From contig NW_026251402.1 of the NCBI RefSeq assembly GCF_025118155.1, positions 248,001 to 312,000 on the forward strand: a DNA stretch of 64,000 nt, in the 5' to 3' direction. Below are positions 23,391 to 34,866 of the stretch, in pieces (position 1 is the first letter of the stretch; every line of letters begins with the position of its first letter). Made by a program: the position numbers and the translations under genes. A model generated the notes under the pieces. The model was not told the DNA's origin, ran no database searches, and saw only the letters and a program-made list of their open reading frames with translations. Origin of the DNA: Cokeromyces recurvatus. Taxonomy: Eukaryota; Mucoromycota; Mucoromycetes; Mucorales; Mucoraceae.

Positions 23391-24794
23391 ATGTTAAATC
23401 TTTCTACTGAGCTAATTGAATTGATAGCACATTACTGTTTATCTTCCAAAGATAAGGCATTACTTTGTCAAGTAAATCACCTATTTCACTCAGTTATAGT
23501 TTGCTTACTGTATAAGAATGTCATGATAACCTCCCCTAGACAATACCTATCATTCAAAGAATCAATGAAAAATGAATTTCTTAGTAGGCATGTACGTTGT
23601 TTAGATCTATCTAGTTATACAGCAAGAGGATCACGTTGGACGGAGGACCAGGCAAAGTCTATCATTATAGCCGATGAAATTTCGACTTTAATTAATAGCT
23701 GTTATCAATTAAGAGAGCTGTATATAGGCGAAGAAATAATGCATGTATTTGCATCACCTAAAGTAATCCAAATTATCTTTAGTCAACAAAACAGATTGAA
23801 TACAATCGACTTGACTGGATTTTGTGATAGGAACTGTACACAAACGATAGCAGATTTCTTTAAGCCAAAAACAAAAAAAAGAAAACTAGTAGTGGTAGAG
23901 AAATTAGCAATTGAAGAACTAGATAATGATGAGTTAGAAGATGCAGTAAATGATCACTGGTCAATTCCAAGAGAGCTTGAAAATATTTCATTTTATATGT
24001 GTATGGCTCTTTCACAAGAACATTTCTTTATACCCTTTTTTAAAAAGCTGTCTACTGTTGATCAAGAACTTAGGAAGCTAGACCTAGCATATACCCAAAT
24101 AACAAGTGAGCTCTTCTTGCATCTTAAAAATATGACCAAGTTGACGCATTTAAACTTACAAGGATGTCATTCACTTTCCTGCTGCTCCCCTTTAATATGT
24201 TTCTTACAAAACAACTGCAGAGAGCTAAAAGAACTGAACATCAACATGGACTTTAATGGTATCGGTGGTTCTCAATTTTGTAGTAAATGTATTTCAAAGA
24301 TAATCAGATTTGGATTACATACAACTCAGTCCTTAGATATGAGTGGCCATACCCATCTAGACGATTCAATATTAAATCAAATATTAATAACTGCAGAGCA
24401 ACAGGACCATTATTTTACAAATTTAAGATATTTCTCGATTGCTTATTGTCAGAACATTAGTTTAAGAACTTTAAAGCGATTTTTAGTTCGTTTGCCTAAT
24501 GTAGTTTACCTAAACTTGGCGCACACTCCTCTTACTACTGATGCTAACTATTTAACTTATGTATTAAAGATAATATCGAGTATTACTGAGAAAATTAGGG
24601 TTATTGAATTTAGTCCATTTTCATCAAGGAAATACCCTATTCAAATAGAAAATTGGAGGCTTATTAACCAAGGCAGAAGAACATATTATGCACTGGAAGA
24701 TATTGGCTCTCCTTTTTTTCATTCTAGGAAAATAATCCTGTCTAATGATAAAACTTTATCACCCATGAATAAATATTGGAGTTATTCTTATTAA
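23391..24794 (+). CDS. F-box / leucine-rich repeat protein
   Basis: A single exon of 467 residues. The N-terminus LSTELIELIAHYCLSSKDKA followed by LCQVNHLFHSVIVCLLYKNV is a divergent F-box (about residues 3-45), the SKP1-binding element of SCF ubiquitin ligases. The remainder has irregular leucine-rich repeats, for example LRKLDLAYTQITSELF, LTHLNLQGCHSLS, RELKELNINMD, LRYFSIAYCQNISLRTL and VVYLNLAHTPLTTDA, spaced 24-30 residues. Such LRRs usually choose the substrate. The target cannot be inferred. Mucoralean genomes carry many F-box/LRR paralogs, and the lack of introns is common among them. Confidence 0.8.
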   Translation: MLNLSTELIELIAHYCLSSKDKALLCQVNHLFHSVIVCLLYKNVMITSPRQYLSFKESMKNEFLSRHVRCLDLSSYTARGSRWTEDQAKSIIIADEISTLINSCYQLRELYIGEEIMHVFASPKVIQIIFSQQNRLNTIDLTGFCDRNCTQTIADFFKPKTKKRKLVVVEKLAIEELDNDELEDAVNDHWSIPRELENISFYMCMALSQEHFFIPFFKKLSTVDQELRKLDLAYTQITSELFLHLKNMTKLTHLNLQGCHSLSCCSPLICFLQNNCRELKELNINMDFNGIGGSQFCSKCISKIIRFGLHTTQSLDMSGHTHLDDSILNQILITAEQQDHYFTNLRYFSIAYCQNISLRTLKRFLVRLPNVVYLNLAHTPLTTDANYLTYVLKIISSITEKIRVIEFSPFSSRKYPIQIENWRLINQGRRTYYALEDIGSPFFHSRKIILSNDKTLSPMNKYWSYSY

Positions 24795-25975
24795 AATAAA
24801 ATAATGAAAATAATATTATCATATATTTCCATATGCATGCTCTCCACATAGACAGATGTGTAGGACGTGGAAAGGAACTGGAAAGAAGAAATCAGAAAAC
24901 ATATATGCTGTTACCAGATATGTATATATAAATATATAAATATCTATATTCGTCCATTCACTTTAGAATCAAAGTAGTGAACAGATACTTGTCTACAATT
25001 TGGGGTACTGAAAATGATACAACAGAGAAAACGAACTAAAAAAAAATAAGATAACAAGATAAATTATATGAAGGTTAGCTATACAACCGTTACCAGTTAA
25101 TGAAATGTATGAAAATAGGTAAGAAAAGTATTCCAGCGAATAATTTAGGGAAGATTATTCAATTGCAAGTATTTATTATTATTATTATTATTAAGAACGA
25201 CCTACTAGGAGATAGTTTAAATTATCATAGATAGACAGACCAAAGAGGACAGTTTGAGAGGATCTTCAAGTTAATATTTCCAAAAGTAAAAAAAACAGGT
25301 AGGGATATTGTTATAAACTATTCAATGCCATATAGAACGGACTTGAAGGAATAATACCTTCTGACAAATGGAATTTGAGAAAGCTCAAAGAGTGTCCTCT
25401 CACATTTTTCAAGAGATAGTCATATAGATGGTATGTTCATGAAAAATAACTTTATCAGGATTCAGAAGATCTTTTGACTTATTGGACAAAGGGATACTCA
25501 TATTATAAGAATAATTCTAAAGGTATAACTCTATTGTTATCCATAAATTTAATATAGGAAAGGTTGTGATTTTTGCTGTCTTATATATCATATTATCGCT
25601 ATAGAGTTGATTTAATTGCGAAGACAATTGCTTATATTCGAATATAACTCAACTCCTTACAAGTGTATTCACAATATCACTTTTATGTATATATATATAT
25701 ATATAAAAGACTGGTCTAAGAATTCAGTATACCATTACAACTAAAATTATTAGGAAATGATAAGAACGCATTAGTTAAAGGCATCAAGCACAACTAATTT
25801 AATTATTGGTTGCTGTCAAATTCAATCAAAAACTATTAACTAAATTAGGGAAGGGGTTAACTAGTGGTGGCTGATGCAAAATTAGTGACTTTTATTTTTT
25901 TTTCTTTTTCTTTTTCTTTTTCTCACCAGAACAGTTTCTCTTTGTTTAATCTTTTTGATCATCAATTAAATAAAC
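24795..25975. other. intergenic, no gene recognised
   Basis: AT-rich with a TTA-type triplet run near 25167-25190 and a T/C-rich tract just before the FKBP start. No coding potential is seen on either strand. Confidence 0.55.
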
Positions 25976-26644
25976 ATGAGCATTCAAGGTTTTTGGGGAT
26001 TAGCTTGTAATCCTGGAAAGACTTATAGTCAAGTTGTATCTGCACCTTTTCGTATTGCCATGGTATGTTAAACGTTTTCTTGTATTTTTTTTTTTTTTTG
26101 CGTGACGATTCTATTTCTTTTAACCATGTTTTACTAACTATTTTTATATTTATTTCATTAGGCTTCTCTTACTGAAGAAGTAAAAGATAATAAGCGTACA
26201 ACCATTTCTGTTGTTGTAGATAATAAAGAATTTGTTCTTTGTACATTAATTCCTAACAAGGTAAACTAAAATTAACAATCTTGCAAATTATTTGCATAAT
26301 ACCGTATAAATTGCTCATCATATATTTATTTATATAAAAAGATTGAACAACAAGCTTTGGATATTACTTTTGTCGAAGGTGAAGAAGTTACCTTTTCTGT
26401 CAAGGGCGCCAATGTTGTTCATTTAACTGGTAACTACGTTTTCAACGATGAAGATGAAGAGTTAGACTCCGAAAATAATTCTGAATCTGATGACGAAGAA
26501 TTTGATGCCGAAGAATTTTTGAAGCAATTCCCCCCTGGTACAAAACCCGAAGATATCCAAGCCTTATTAAATGAACAAGGTGATTCTGATGAAGAAATTG
26601 ATAGTGATGAAGTTGTTTCTGCTGAAGAAGTTGATTCAAATGAT

Positions 26645-26682
<38 letters not shown>

Positions 26683-27277
26683 GGAAGAAGAAAAACCTGT
26701 TGTTAATAAGAAGCGTCCTGCAGAAACTGCTGGTAAAGAACAAGCTTCTAAAAAACAAAAGCCTGAACCCAAAAAGGCTGAACCTAAGGTAAAGAAGGAA
26801 GAACCCAAGAAGGAAGAGCCCAAGAAGGCTGAACCTAAGAAGGCTGAACCTAAGAAGGCTGAACCTAAGAAAGAAGAGCCTAAGAAGGAAGAACCTAAGA
26901 AGAAGGAGGAACCTAAGAAGAAGGAGGAACCTAAGAAGAAGGTTACTAAGCTTCCTAATGGTCTTATAATTGAAGATGTAAAGATCGGTGAGGGTGTTTC
27001 TTGTAAAGCTGGTCAGAGAGTTGGCATGCGTTATATCGGTAAACTTACTACCGGTAAGGTCTTTGATAAGAATATCTCAGGCAAGCCTTTCTCTTTCCTT
27101 TTGGGTCGCGGTGAAGTTATTAAGGGTTGGGATATTGGTGTTGCTGGTATGAAGGTTGGAGGTGAACGTAGATTGACCATTCCCGCTCCTTTGGCTTATG
27201 GTAAGCGTGGCGCACCTCCTGATATTCCTAAGAATGCTACTCTCGTTTTTGACGTCAAATTAGTTTCTATGAAATAA
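25976..27277 (+). CDS. FPR3/4: nucleolar FKBP-type prolyl isomerase with nucleoplasmin-like domain (FPR3/FPR4/FKBP39 type)
   Basis: Three exons (25976-26062, 26162-26260, 26342-27277) encode about 373 residues. The N-terminal 95 residues ([37 protein letters not shown]) match the nucleoplasmin-like domain of this family. Next comes an acidic stretch with a long Glu run, then a Lys-rich tandem repeat of EPKK(A/E) units (about residues 225-265), and a C-terminal FKBP domain of about 105 residues. The FKBP domain has the active-site marks [39 protein letters not shown] and a final [11 protein letters not shown]. These proteins act as histone chaperones and proline isomerases in the nucleolus, affecting rDNA chromatin. 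The two yeast paralogs cannot be told apart here. It is convergent with uS2, with about 120 bases between the stop codons. Confidence 0.93.
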
Positions 27278-27396
27278 ACTTATTTAATTATATAAGTTAA
27301 AAAATTATTATTGTATATATTCTTATAATAACAATTAAAGAAATTTTTAAATAAATAAAAAAAAACAGATTATAAAATGGTACTTTTATTTAAAAT

Positions 27397-28464
27397 TTAA
27401 GCATCCCAAGAGGAAGTAGCGGGGGCTTCAGTCTCTTCAGCCCAGTCAGTAGGTTGAGCAGACCAGTCAGCGGCAGCAGCAATACCGGCAACACCTTCAG
27501 CATCACCTTCAACGGCCCATTCACCAGCAGCAGCTTCAGCAGTGGCAGCAAAGTCACCACCTTCAGCGGCTTCAGCTTCAGCATTCTCCTTCTCAATTTC
27601 CTCAGGATCACGGTAGAAGAACATATCGACCATGACGTCCCAAGGGGTGTTGTAGTCGAGAGTACCACGGAGACGGAGGACAGCACGAGCCAAGAGCCAG
27701 TAGATCAAACCAATAGCGTGCTTAGCCTTGTTGTTGGTGGGAATGGCAACATCAACAAACTTGAGAGAGGCATCGGTATCAGCAAGAGAGATGACGGGGA
27801 TGTTGACATAAGAAGCTTCCAAGATAGCTTGGAAATCAGAACGAGGATCAGTACAGATGACCAAACGAGGTTCACGGAAAGAACGGGTGATGTAGTTAGT
27901 GAAAGTACCGGGAGTGAAACGACCGACGATGGCTTCAGCACCAATGTACTTGGCGAACTTAAGGGCAGCACGATGACCATAAGGACGAGCAGAAATAACA
28001 ACAATGTCCTGAGGCTATATATATCATATGCATACAATACATTCAGTTTTCTCATTCTTTAGAATATAAATGATTGCATAACTTATAACTTACGTTTTCA
28101 ATAGCAGCAATGACACGAGCAGCAAAGATGAGCTTTTCCCAAGTCTTACCAATATTGATCAAATTAATACCTAAAAAAAAGAATCCACAAAAATAATAAG
28201 CTCTTCCTGTCCAAAAAGGAAAAAAAAACACACACAAAAGAATTACTCTGCATTTCGACAATTCTTACCATCAGCACGACGCTTATAGATATAAGGAGCC
28301 ATACGAATGTTGGCATTCTTGGTACCGATGTGACATTGAGCACTCAACAAAAGTTGAATATCTTCCTCAGTGGCGTTAAGAACTAAGAATAGGTTGATTG
28401 TTGAATTAATGAAATGGATATCTGATAGCTCACACTTTTACTTACGGGTAGGAACACGGGACAT
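27397..28464 (-). CDS. RPS0: small-subunit ribosomal protein uS2 (RPS0/RPSA)
   Basis: Four exons on the minus strand (28464-28446, 28382-28269, 28170-28094, 28014-27397) encode about 275 residues. The conserved core is clear: [69 protein letters not shown] and [15 protein letters not shown]. The tail is an Ala/Glu/Trp-rich extension ending ATSSWDA, typical of eukaryotic S0/SA. The protein is a structural component of the 40S head-platform region and is needed for 20S pre-rRNA maturation. The very short first coding exon (19 bases) is usual for fungal ribosomal protein genes. The gene runs in tandem with eL27, about 300 bases downstream of it. Confidence 0.96.
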
Positions 28465-28621
28465 CGTGATAATCTGCTTTTATCTACAAATATAAAAGTG
28501 GATGGTTATTAAAGATGGTTATTGTTGGATGGATGCTTATACATACAAGGTTGGCAGGGAAAGAGAGGGTTTCTTAATTTGATACACGCAGGTTAATTGG
28601 TAATAAAATGAAAAAGGTATA

Positions 28622-28641
28622 AATTGTCCGGCAATTGTCCG
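28622..28641. promoter_or_regulatory. direct 9-base repeat AATTGTCCG upstream of uS2
   Basis: AATTGTCCG occurs at 28622-28630 and again at 28633-28641. The pair lies between the eL27 stop and the uS2 start, about 160 bases upstream of the uS2 ATG. A tandem factor-binding site is possible; no known factor is assigned. Confidence 0.35.
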
Positions 28642-28760
28642 AGCCAACTAAACACAAATTTGACAGCTTAACAAACACACTTTATTGTTATATGCAATAT
28701 TATGTAATTTTATTTTTAATTTTTTTATTTATTTAGAAAAATGGTTGTACATCAAATAAC

Positions 28761-29582
28761 TTAGAATCTAAGCTTGCTGAAGAACCACTTGTTCTTGCCA
28801 GTTTGATAACGTTCTTCAAAGAGCTTCTTGATGACCTAAAATAATAATAAAACTATGAGATAAACATGCGCAACAAAATTTAAAGTAAAAAAAAAAAATT
28901 ACCTTCTTAGATTCTTCACGTTGAGTGGGTTCCTTGAAAGTATCAGCGGAAATAGTACCCTTGATTTGCTCCAATTCCAAACCGTAACTAATACAAACAA
29001 ACAATTAATAAACAAATACAAATAATTTTGTGTTTTGTATTTACTTACCGAGTGGGCATCATGTGGTTGTAGTTGATAATCTTAATGAAGGGCTTAACCT
29101 TGGAACGCTTAGCAACCTTCTTCTTACCCATAGCCTTGGTAACCTTAAGAGGAGTACGTTCGATACCAGCAACAACGGCATAACCGTAAGGTCTGTCTTT
29201 GGTACCTTCATCATGGTCTACATAGAAAAAATAAATAAAATAAAATAAACAAAATACGTCAATTGAATTCTGTCATTTCTTCTCCTCATTTCTAATTATT
29301 AAAAACTGATGCTTACTACGAACAACGACAGCCTTCTTGCCGGCGTAACGACCTTGCAAAATAACAACAACCTAATAAACAGAGCTTATATTAATTCCAG
29401 TTTCCTCATTTGAATTGGATGAAATGAAAATTTGATGTATTTTTCAGCAAAAAAAAAAAAAAAAAAAAAAAAAATGTATCGATCCATCCATTATTGATAT
29501 ATTTCCATTCATCCATAACGTATTTTAATTCTTTTTTAATATAGTTGATACATACTTTACCAGCCTTGATGAACTTGACCAT
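28761..29582 (-). CDS. RPL27: large-subunit ribosomal protein eL27
   Basis: Five exons on the minus strand (29582-29556, 29371-29317, 29217-29049, 28987-28903, 28835-28761) encode 136 residues, the standard family length. The sequence opens [20 protein letters not shown] (a KOW-type fold), followed by [40 protein letters not shown] and a C-terminus ending [10 protein letters not shown], all diagnostic. It is part of the 60S subunit near the peptide exit side. The gene faces the DUF1748 gene head-to-head across about 180 bases, so the two probably share a promoter region. One intron (29372-29555) holds a run of about thirty A. Confidence 0.96.
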
Positions 29583-29763
29583 TATGGGTAGTAGTATGTA
29601 AAGGAAGAGGAAGAATCTGAGTTTCGACAGGTACTTTGTGAGCTATATCGTCTCTGCACATCAAAGTATCCGCTTTCTGAGTTTAAATATTAGTCAGAAA
29701 AAAAAAAGAGTTTGATGAAAAAGAGTTAACAAGCTCCTTTTTTTTTTTGTAATTAACATTAAC

Positions 29764-30056
29764 ATGAGCAAATTAGTTCATTATGCTTTTGATGCTATTT
29801 TAATAACAACTATTTTAGCTGGTATTAAACGTTCTACTGGTCTACAGTTAAGTTTTATTGTATTTCTCTTTTTACATGTAAAATATCTAATTTTTTTATC
29901 GCTTAAAGACCAGCAACGTCTAAGATTGAAAGCAGTACTATTCGTAACTATGTTGATAAGTATCTTAATGTAGGCGAATGGATATTTGACATGACCATTG
30001 CATATTTGAAACATTCGTCTTATTTTACAAAGGAGAAATACAATAATAAAGAATGA
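29764..30056 (+). CDS. DUF1748 family small protein
   Basis: Two exons (29764-29846 and 29909-30056) encode 76 residues. The reading MSKLVHYAFDAILITTILAG, then IKRSTGL, then STIRNYVDKYLNVGEWIFD fits the fungal DUF1748 family (about 75 residues, function unknown; the yeast member is, from memory, YIL156W-B). The first 25 residues are hydrophobic, consistent with a membrane segment or a mitochondrial location. The acceptor at 29908/29909 was chosen because the alternative after CCAG gives an immediate stop. The gene is divergent from eL27. The function is not known and none is proposed. Confidence 0.82.
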
Positions 30057-31896
30057 CAAGAATATACATCACTAAATACCCCTCTTTCTCAGTTTATAAT
30101 AAAGCCTTTATAATACTACTTTTTAAGCTTATTTGTCGTAACGTTTTTTTTTTATATTCGACTTCATACTTCCTCCCCTTTTTTTTTCTTCTTTTTTTCT
30201 TTTGATACATGCTGTTATAATGACCTGTCACAAGACCGTAAAAATAATACATTGTATACATAGTTTGATATTGCTAATACTAGTCTAATTTTATACAGGT
30301 ACAAGATCATTTTAAGGCATTCTAAAAAAAATGAAACAGTTTATTGAATACTACAAATCTAAGATATAATACTACGTTTGTAAAAGAAATACGTATATGT
30401 GTACGCATGTTCAATGATACAAGTAATAAAACCAATGTGAAAATATGTAGATCGAATTCTAAAAAAGTATGTGCACATTAGCACTAATACTATTACACCT
30501 TTCCCCCCCTACCTCACTTTCGCTTTCTTAACATTGTCTTTTGCAGTGACGGTCTACGAACACAGTTGTTACAATATGTAAATGTATTTACTTATTTACT
30601 AAAGAATCCAGATGAATGTTGTAGATATAGTAAATTCTCACTCAAATTAAAAGGATCAAGGTATAGTTAAGGATAAAGAGAACGTTATTGTAGCTAATAG
30701 TGTATTTAAGTTTAAAAAAGGTTTGCCAGATCATTTTCTATTCTATTAATTCTTCGGTAAATCTATCATCGTAAAGAAAAAAAAAAGTCCTGCTTTGAAA
30801 CAATTCAACTCTGAAGCAGACAAAAGTGTGTTTAAACTAGTATTTTCTCTGCCTAATAAGAGCAACTCTTGGCATTTTTAAAAAAAAAACTTGACATGTG
30901 TTCCTGATGACGAAAGAGAAGAATGTATAATTTTATTGTTGAATGCAACTATATTCAGTAAGCAAAATGAAGATTAATTCTAGACCCTTTTTTTTTCATT
31001 TTAGTTCTTTAGTGATCAAGTTTAGTGTTGATAATGAATGGTATTGTTTGTGAAATAAATTGAGAGAAAGTTTAATAAAATAGTAGTAAGGTTATTTCTC
31101 TTTTTAGTTATTATTAAACTATGTGGAGAAATACCAATTCAGTATATACGAGTATGTTGAAAAAATAAAATAAAATAAACTATACTCATAGCATAAAATA
31201 TCTACTTGCTTGGTAGTTTATAGAAGTGGCATCTACTACTTTAATATATTTCCTAGAGGATGCCAAGCATCATGCATCAATTGTCAAAAGTTGATAATCT
31301 GCAACTGTTGTAAGCATGCCTAAATATTCAATTTTTAAGAAATCTCAAGTTATTACTACACAGTATAATGATACAAAATATAGCAATAAAATTTATTTTT
31401 GTACATGTGGAAAGCACTGTGAATTTTGCAGTGAAGAATAGTGTGAGGAAGCTGCTTATCAACTGACGAGATTTTCACTGAATAAACACCATTTATGCTA
31501 GTGCTGACAGCATTGTAAACCAACTGTTCTGAAGATATTAAAAAATGACTTTAAAGATAGTAGTCTGAAGTCGTCTTTGATTTGATTAATGAATATCAAA
31601 TCATACCTTCTCAGTTGATCATAGCTTAGTTCTGATGAATAGAGAGTCTAGCAATAAATAGTCTGTAAATGGCAGGGTACATACACATCTGTATTAGTTT
31701 CTTCATGAGGTTAAAATGGAAACTTCAAGACAACAGTTATAATTATTTGTGCGGGCCTTTAATAATAATAATAATAAAAAATGGTAACATGCTAATCGCA
31801 GGTCTCTCTCCGCCCCTTCTATTTTGTTTATTTTATTTTATTTTATTTTATTTTATTTTATTTTATTTTATTTTATTTTATTTTTATTCTTTCAAG
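30057..31896. other. 1.8-kb intergenic region with a possible coding relic
   Basis: No intact gene. From 31318 a frame opens with ATG and reads MPKYSIFKKSQ, then a Cys/His block YFCTCGKHCEFCSEE, followed by TAG. After the stop the same frame still gives protein-like text (CEEAAYQLTRFSLNKHH) before further stops. This may be a decayed gene or element, not assigned. The last 65 bases before the PP2A gene are a (TTTTA)n repeat. Confidence 0.45.
31831..31880. repeat. (TTTTA)10 microsatellite
   Basis: Ten perfect TTTTA units end 16 bases before the PP2A-A start codon, within its likely promoter or 5' leader. Confidence 0.95.
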
Positions 31897-34288
31897 ATGG
31901 AAGTTGATCAAATAACAACTAATAGTACCGAGTCTATAGTAAATACAGATACACCATCATCTATTGTGGAAACTTCAAACAATAATCCGGGTATGGCTAG
32001 TAGAAGGACAAGTGAAGAACAAGAGCTTTATCCTATTGCTGTCTTGGTTGATGAATTAAAAAATGAAGATGTCCAATTACGTTTAAATGCTATTGAAAAC
32101 TTGGGGACTATCGCTATGGCTTTAGGTCCTCAAAGAACACGAGATGAGCTAATACCCTTTCTTAATGGTATACATTTATATACATGTAATGAATTCGAAA
32201 TTAACTTTTTAATATTCAGAAACTGTTGACGATGAAGATGAAGTCCTCTTAGCAGTTGCAGAACAACTTGCTAACTTTTCTGAATATGTTGGTGGTCCTG
32301 AATTTGCACATTATTTATTAAGCCCTCTGGAGAATTTAGCAACTGTTGAAGAAGTTCTTGTTAGAGATAAAGTAAGCGTATACATACACAAATATATTTA
32401 TATCGTGTATTTAAAGGAACCTTTTTTTTTTTAAAAAAAAAATTGACATCATTAGGCTGTAGAATCAATGAATAAAATTGTCAAATTACTTAATTCATCA
32501 CAGATATCACATTATTTTCTTCCTTTACTGAAACGTTTAACTTCAGCAGATTGGTTTACAGGGCGTATTTCAGCATGCGGTTTATATGCAACTGTATATT
32601 CTAAATGCACAACAGAAGAACAGAACGAACTAAGAAGTTCATTTGCTCAACTCATCCAAGATGATACACCTATGGTTAAGAGAGCTGCTGCAAAAGCACT
32701 TGCTGTATGTGTGTTGAATCTTTGATATTAGCTTTTCTCATATAATATTATTTTTAATTTTATAGGATTTTTCGAAAGAATTAACGAAACAACAACTTAT
32801 TAATCAAATACTTCCCTTATTCCTTAGACTTACAACGGATGATCAAGACACTGTCAGACTATTGACTGTAGAAGATTTAATACAGATTGCAAAGATATTT
32901 AACCCTGATGAATGTAAGCAATATTTGTTAGCTACACTTAAAGCTTTAGGACAAGACAGATCATGGAGAGTGAGATATATGGTAGCAAAACATTTTGCAG
33001 AGGTGATATATATATATATATGTATGTGTGTGTGTTTGTGTATATATATTTATATTATACTAGCTTTGTAAAGCCTTAGGTGACTCTATTACGCGCGAAG
33101 AAATGGTCTCATTATTTGTGAGTCTTATCAAGGACAGTGAAGGGGAAGTTAAAATTTTGGCTGTTGGGCAAGCACCAGGTAACAAAAAAAAAAAAAAGTC
33201 TCTATTCATTTTGAACAAAAACTCAATTATTATAATTTATTAGCATTTTCAAAATTGATCGACCAATCAGTTACCATCGAAAAAATTCTTCCCTGTATTA
33301 AGGATCTTGTTATTGATACAAACCAGCATGTTCGTGCTGCTGTAGCTTTAAATATCAAGGGATTCGCTCCTATCTTAGGGAAAGAATTGTATGTGAATAT
33401 TATATTATATTATGTTATGTTATTTACCTTTTAATACTTAGGACTATTGAATATCTTTTGCCCTTATTTCTTCAATTGCTTAAAGATGACTTTCCAGATG
33501 TTAGACTTAATATTATATCTAAGCTTGAAGACGTAAATGAAGGTAATTGATTGTTAATATGAATAGACAAATTATAAACTGAACCTTTTTCTTTGATAGT
33601 TATTGGTGTAGATCGTCTTTCTCAATCACTCTTACCTGCTATTGTTGAATTAGCTGAAGACAAACAGTGGAGAGTCAGGCTTGCGATTATAGAGTATATT
33701 CCATTATTAGCATCACAAATAGGTGTAGACTTCTTTGATGAGAAGCTTCTTAATTTATGTTTATCATGGTTGGTTGATGCTGTCTTTTCCATTCGTGATG
33801 CAGCAACTACCAATTTAAAGAAATTAGTTGGAATATTTGGCTATGACTGGGCTAAAGATACCGTTTTACCTAAGGTTATGCAGATGGCTCAGAAGGAAAA
33901 TTATCTTTATAGAATGACAACTCTTTTCACCTTATCGGTAAGTATATGGCTATTAAGCTATTATGAATAACATATTTATTGTTATCTATATATTTATATG
34001 TATATGTATGTATGTATTTAGACAATGGCAGTATCTCTTACACCTGATATTATCAAAGAAAAGGTTCTTCCTACTGTAATTGGGCTTGTTGATGATCCTA
34101 TTCCAAATGTTAGATTTAATGTCGCTAAAGCCTTAGAGGTTCTTATACCTATTTTGAAACAAGATCCAACTACAACTGAACTTATTTCTACTGAAGTTAT
34201 GGATGCGCTTAAGAAGCTTTGTGGAGATTTAGATGTTGATGTTAGATTCTTTGCAGAAAAAGCATTAATAACAGGTACCAAAAAATAA
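31897..34288 (+). CDS. TPD3: protein phosphatase 2A scaffold subunit A (TPD3)
   Basis: Nine exons (31897-32167, 32220-32371, 32456-32704, 32766-33002, 33064-33178, 33244-33388, 33442-33542, 33600-33937, 34022-34288) encode about 624 residues, close to yeast Tpd3 (635). After a short Ser/Thr-rich start, the whole protein is HEAT repeats of about 39 residues. Diagnostic PP2A-A segments are [73 protein letters not shown] and [16 protein letters not shown]. It is the scaffold that joins the catalytic C subunit to regulatory B subunits, in cytoplasm and nucleus. The ATG at 31897 gives the expected N-terminus. It is convergent with the P4-ATPase gene. Confidence 0.96.
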
Positions 34289-34362
34289 AAATTTGTTACT
34301 ATTTACTTTACGCTCATACATACTTTCTATCTCTTTTTCTCTTTCTCTCTTTCTTTCTTTCT

Positions 34363-34393
<31 letters not shown>

Positions 34394-34452
34394 TTATTAT
34401 CACTAGCACAAAGCAATTAATAAATTTCGCTTTTCGTCTGTTTATTATTTCC

Positions 34453-34491
<39 letters not shown>

Positions 34492-34866
34492 TTTTTTTTG
34501 TTTTGTTTTGCAAATAAAAAGAAAAAGTAAATATGAATACATATTATTATAAAACAATGAAACAAGGGCTTTACTAGACAGAAAAAAAGACTATTCAAGT
34601 ATTGTACGCACATACATTTATCTAGTAGGATATATATGTATTTATGGCTTCAACCTAACCATGGCTTATTCTTTCATTATTGTTAACAATCATTTTAATG
34701 TACACAGATTATATAAATATTATTTTATTATTATATACAAATAACGAGGGAAAAAAAAAGCTTGGGAGGTGTGTGTGTGTGTGGGGAAGTCTATCAACTA
34801 GGCAATATATAATGGTAATATTTACTTTAATAATAATAATAATAATAAAAAAAGGGGGGGGGTACC
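34289..34866. other. convergent intergenic region rich in poly-T
   Basis: This lies between the 3' ends of the PP2A-A and flippase genes. It holds several T tracts, the longest 34 T at 34457-34490, plus a GT run near 34770-34782. It probably contains both polyadenylation regions. No gene is seen. Confidence 0.6.
34457..34490. repeat. poly-T tract (34 T)
   Basis: Uninterrupted T run in the convergent 3' region. Confidence 0.9.

Noticed and set aside
26434..26823. Minus-strand Ser-rich open frames opposite the FKBP gene
   Set aside because: They are antisense shadows of the Glu/Lys repeats of the FKBP coding sequence; the sense strand has a complete domain architecture.
27454..28062. 200-codon plus-strand open frame over the uS2 gene
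   Set aside because: It is antisense to a certain ribosomal protein exon and crosses its intron; no family features.
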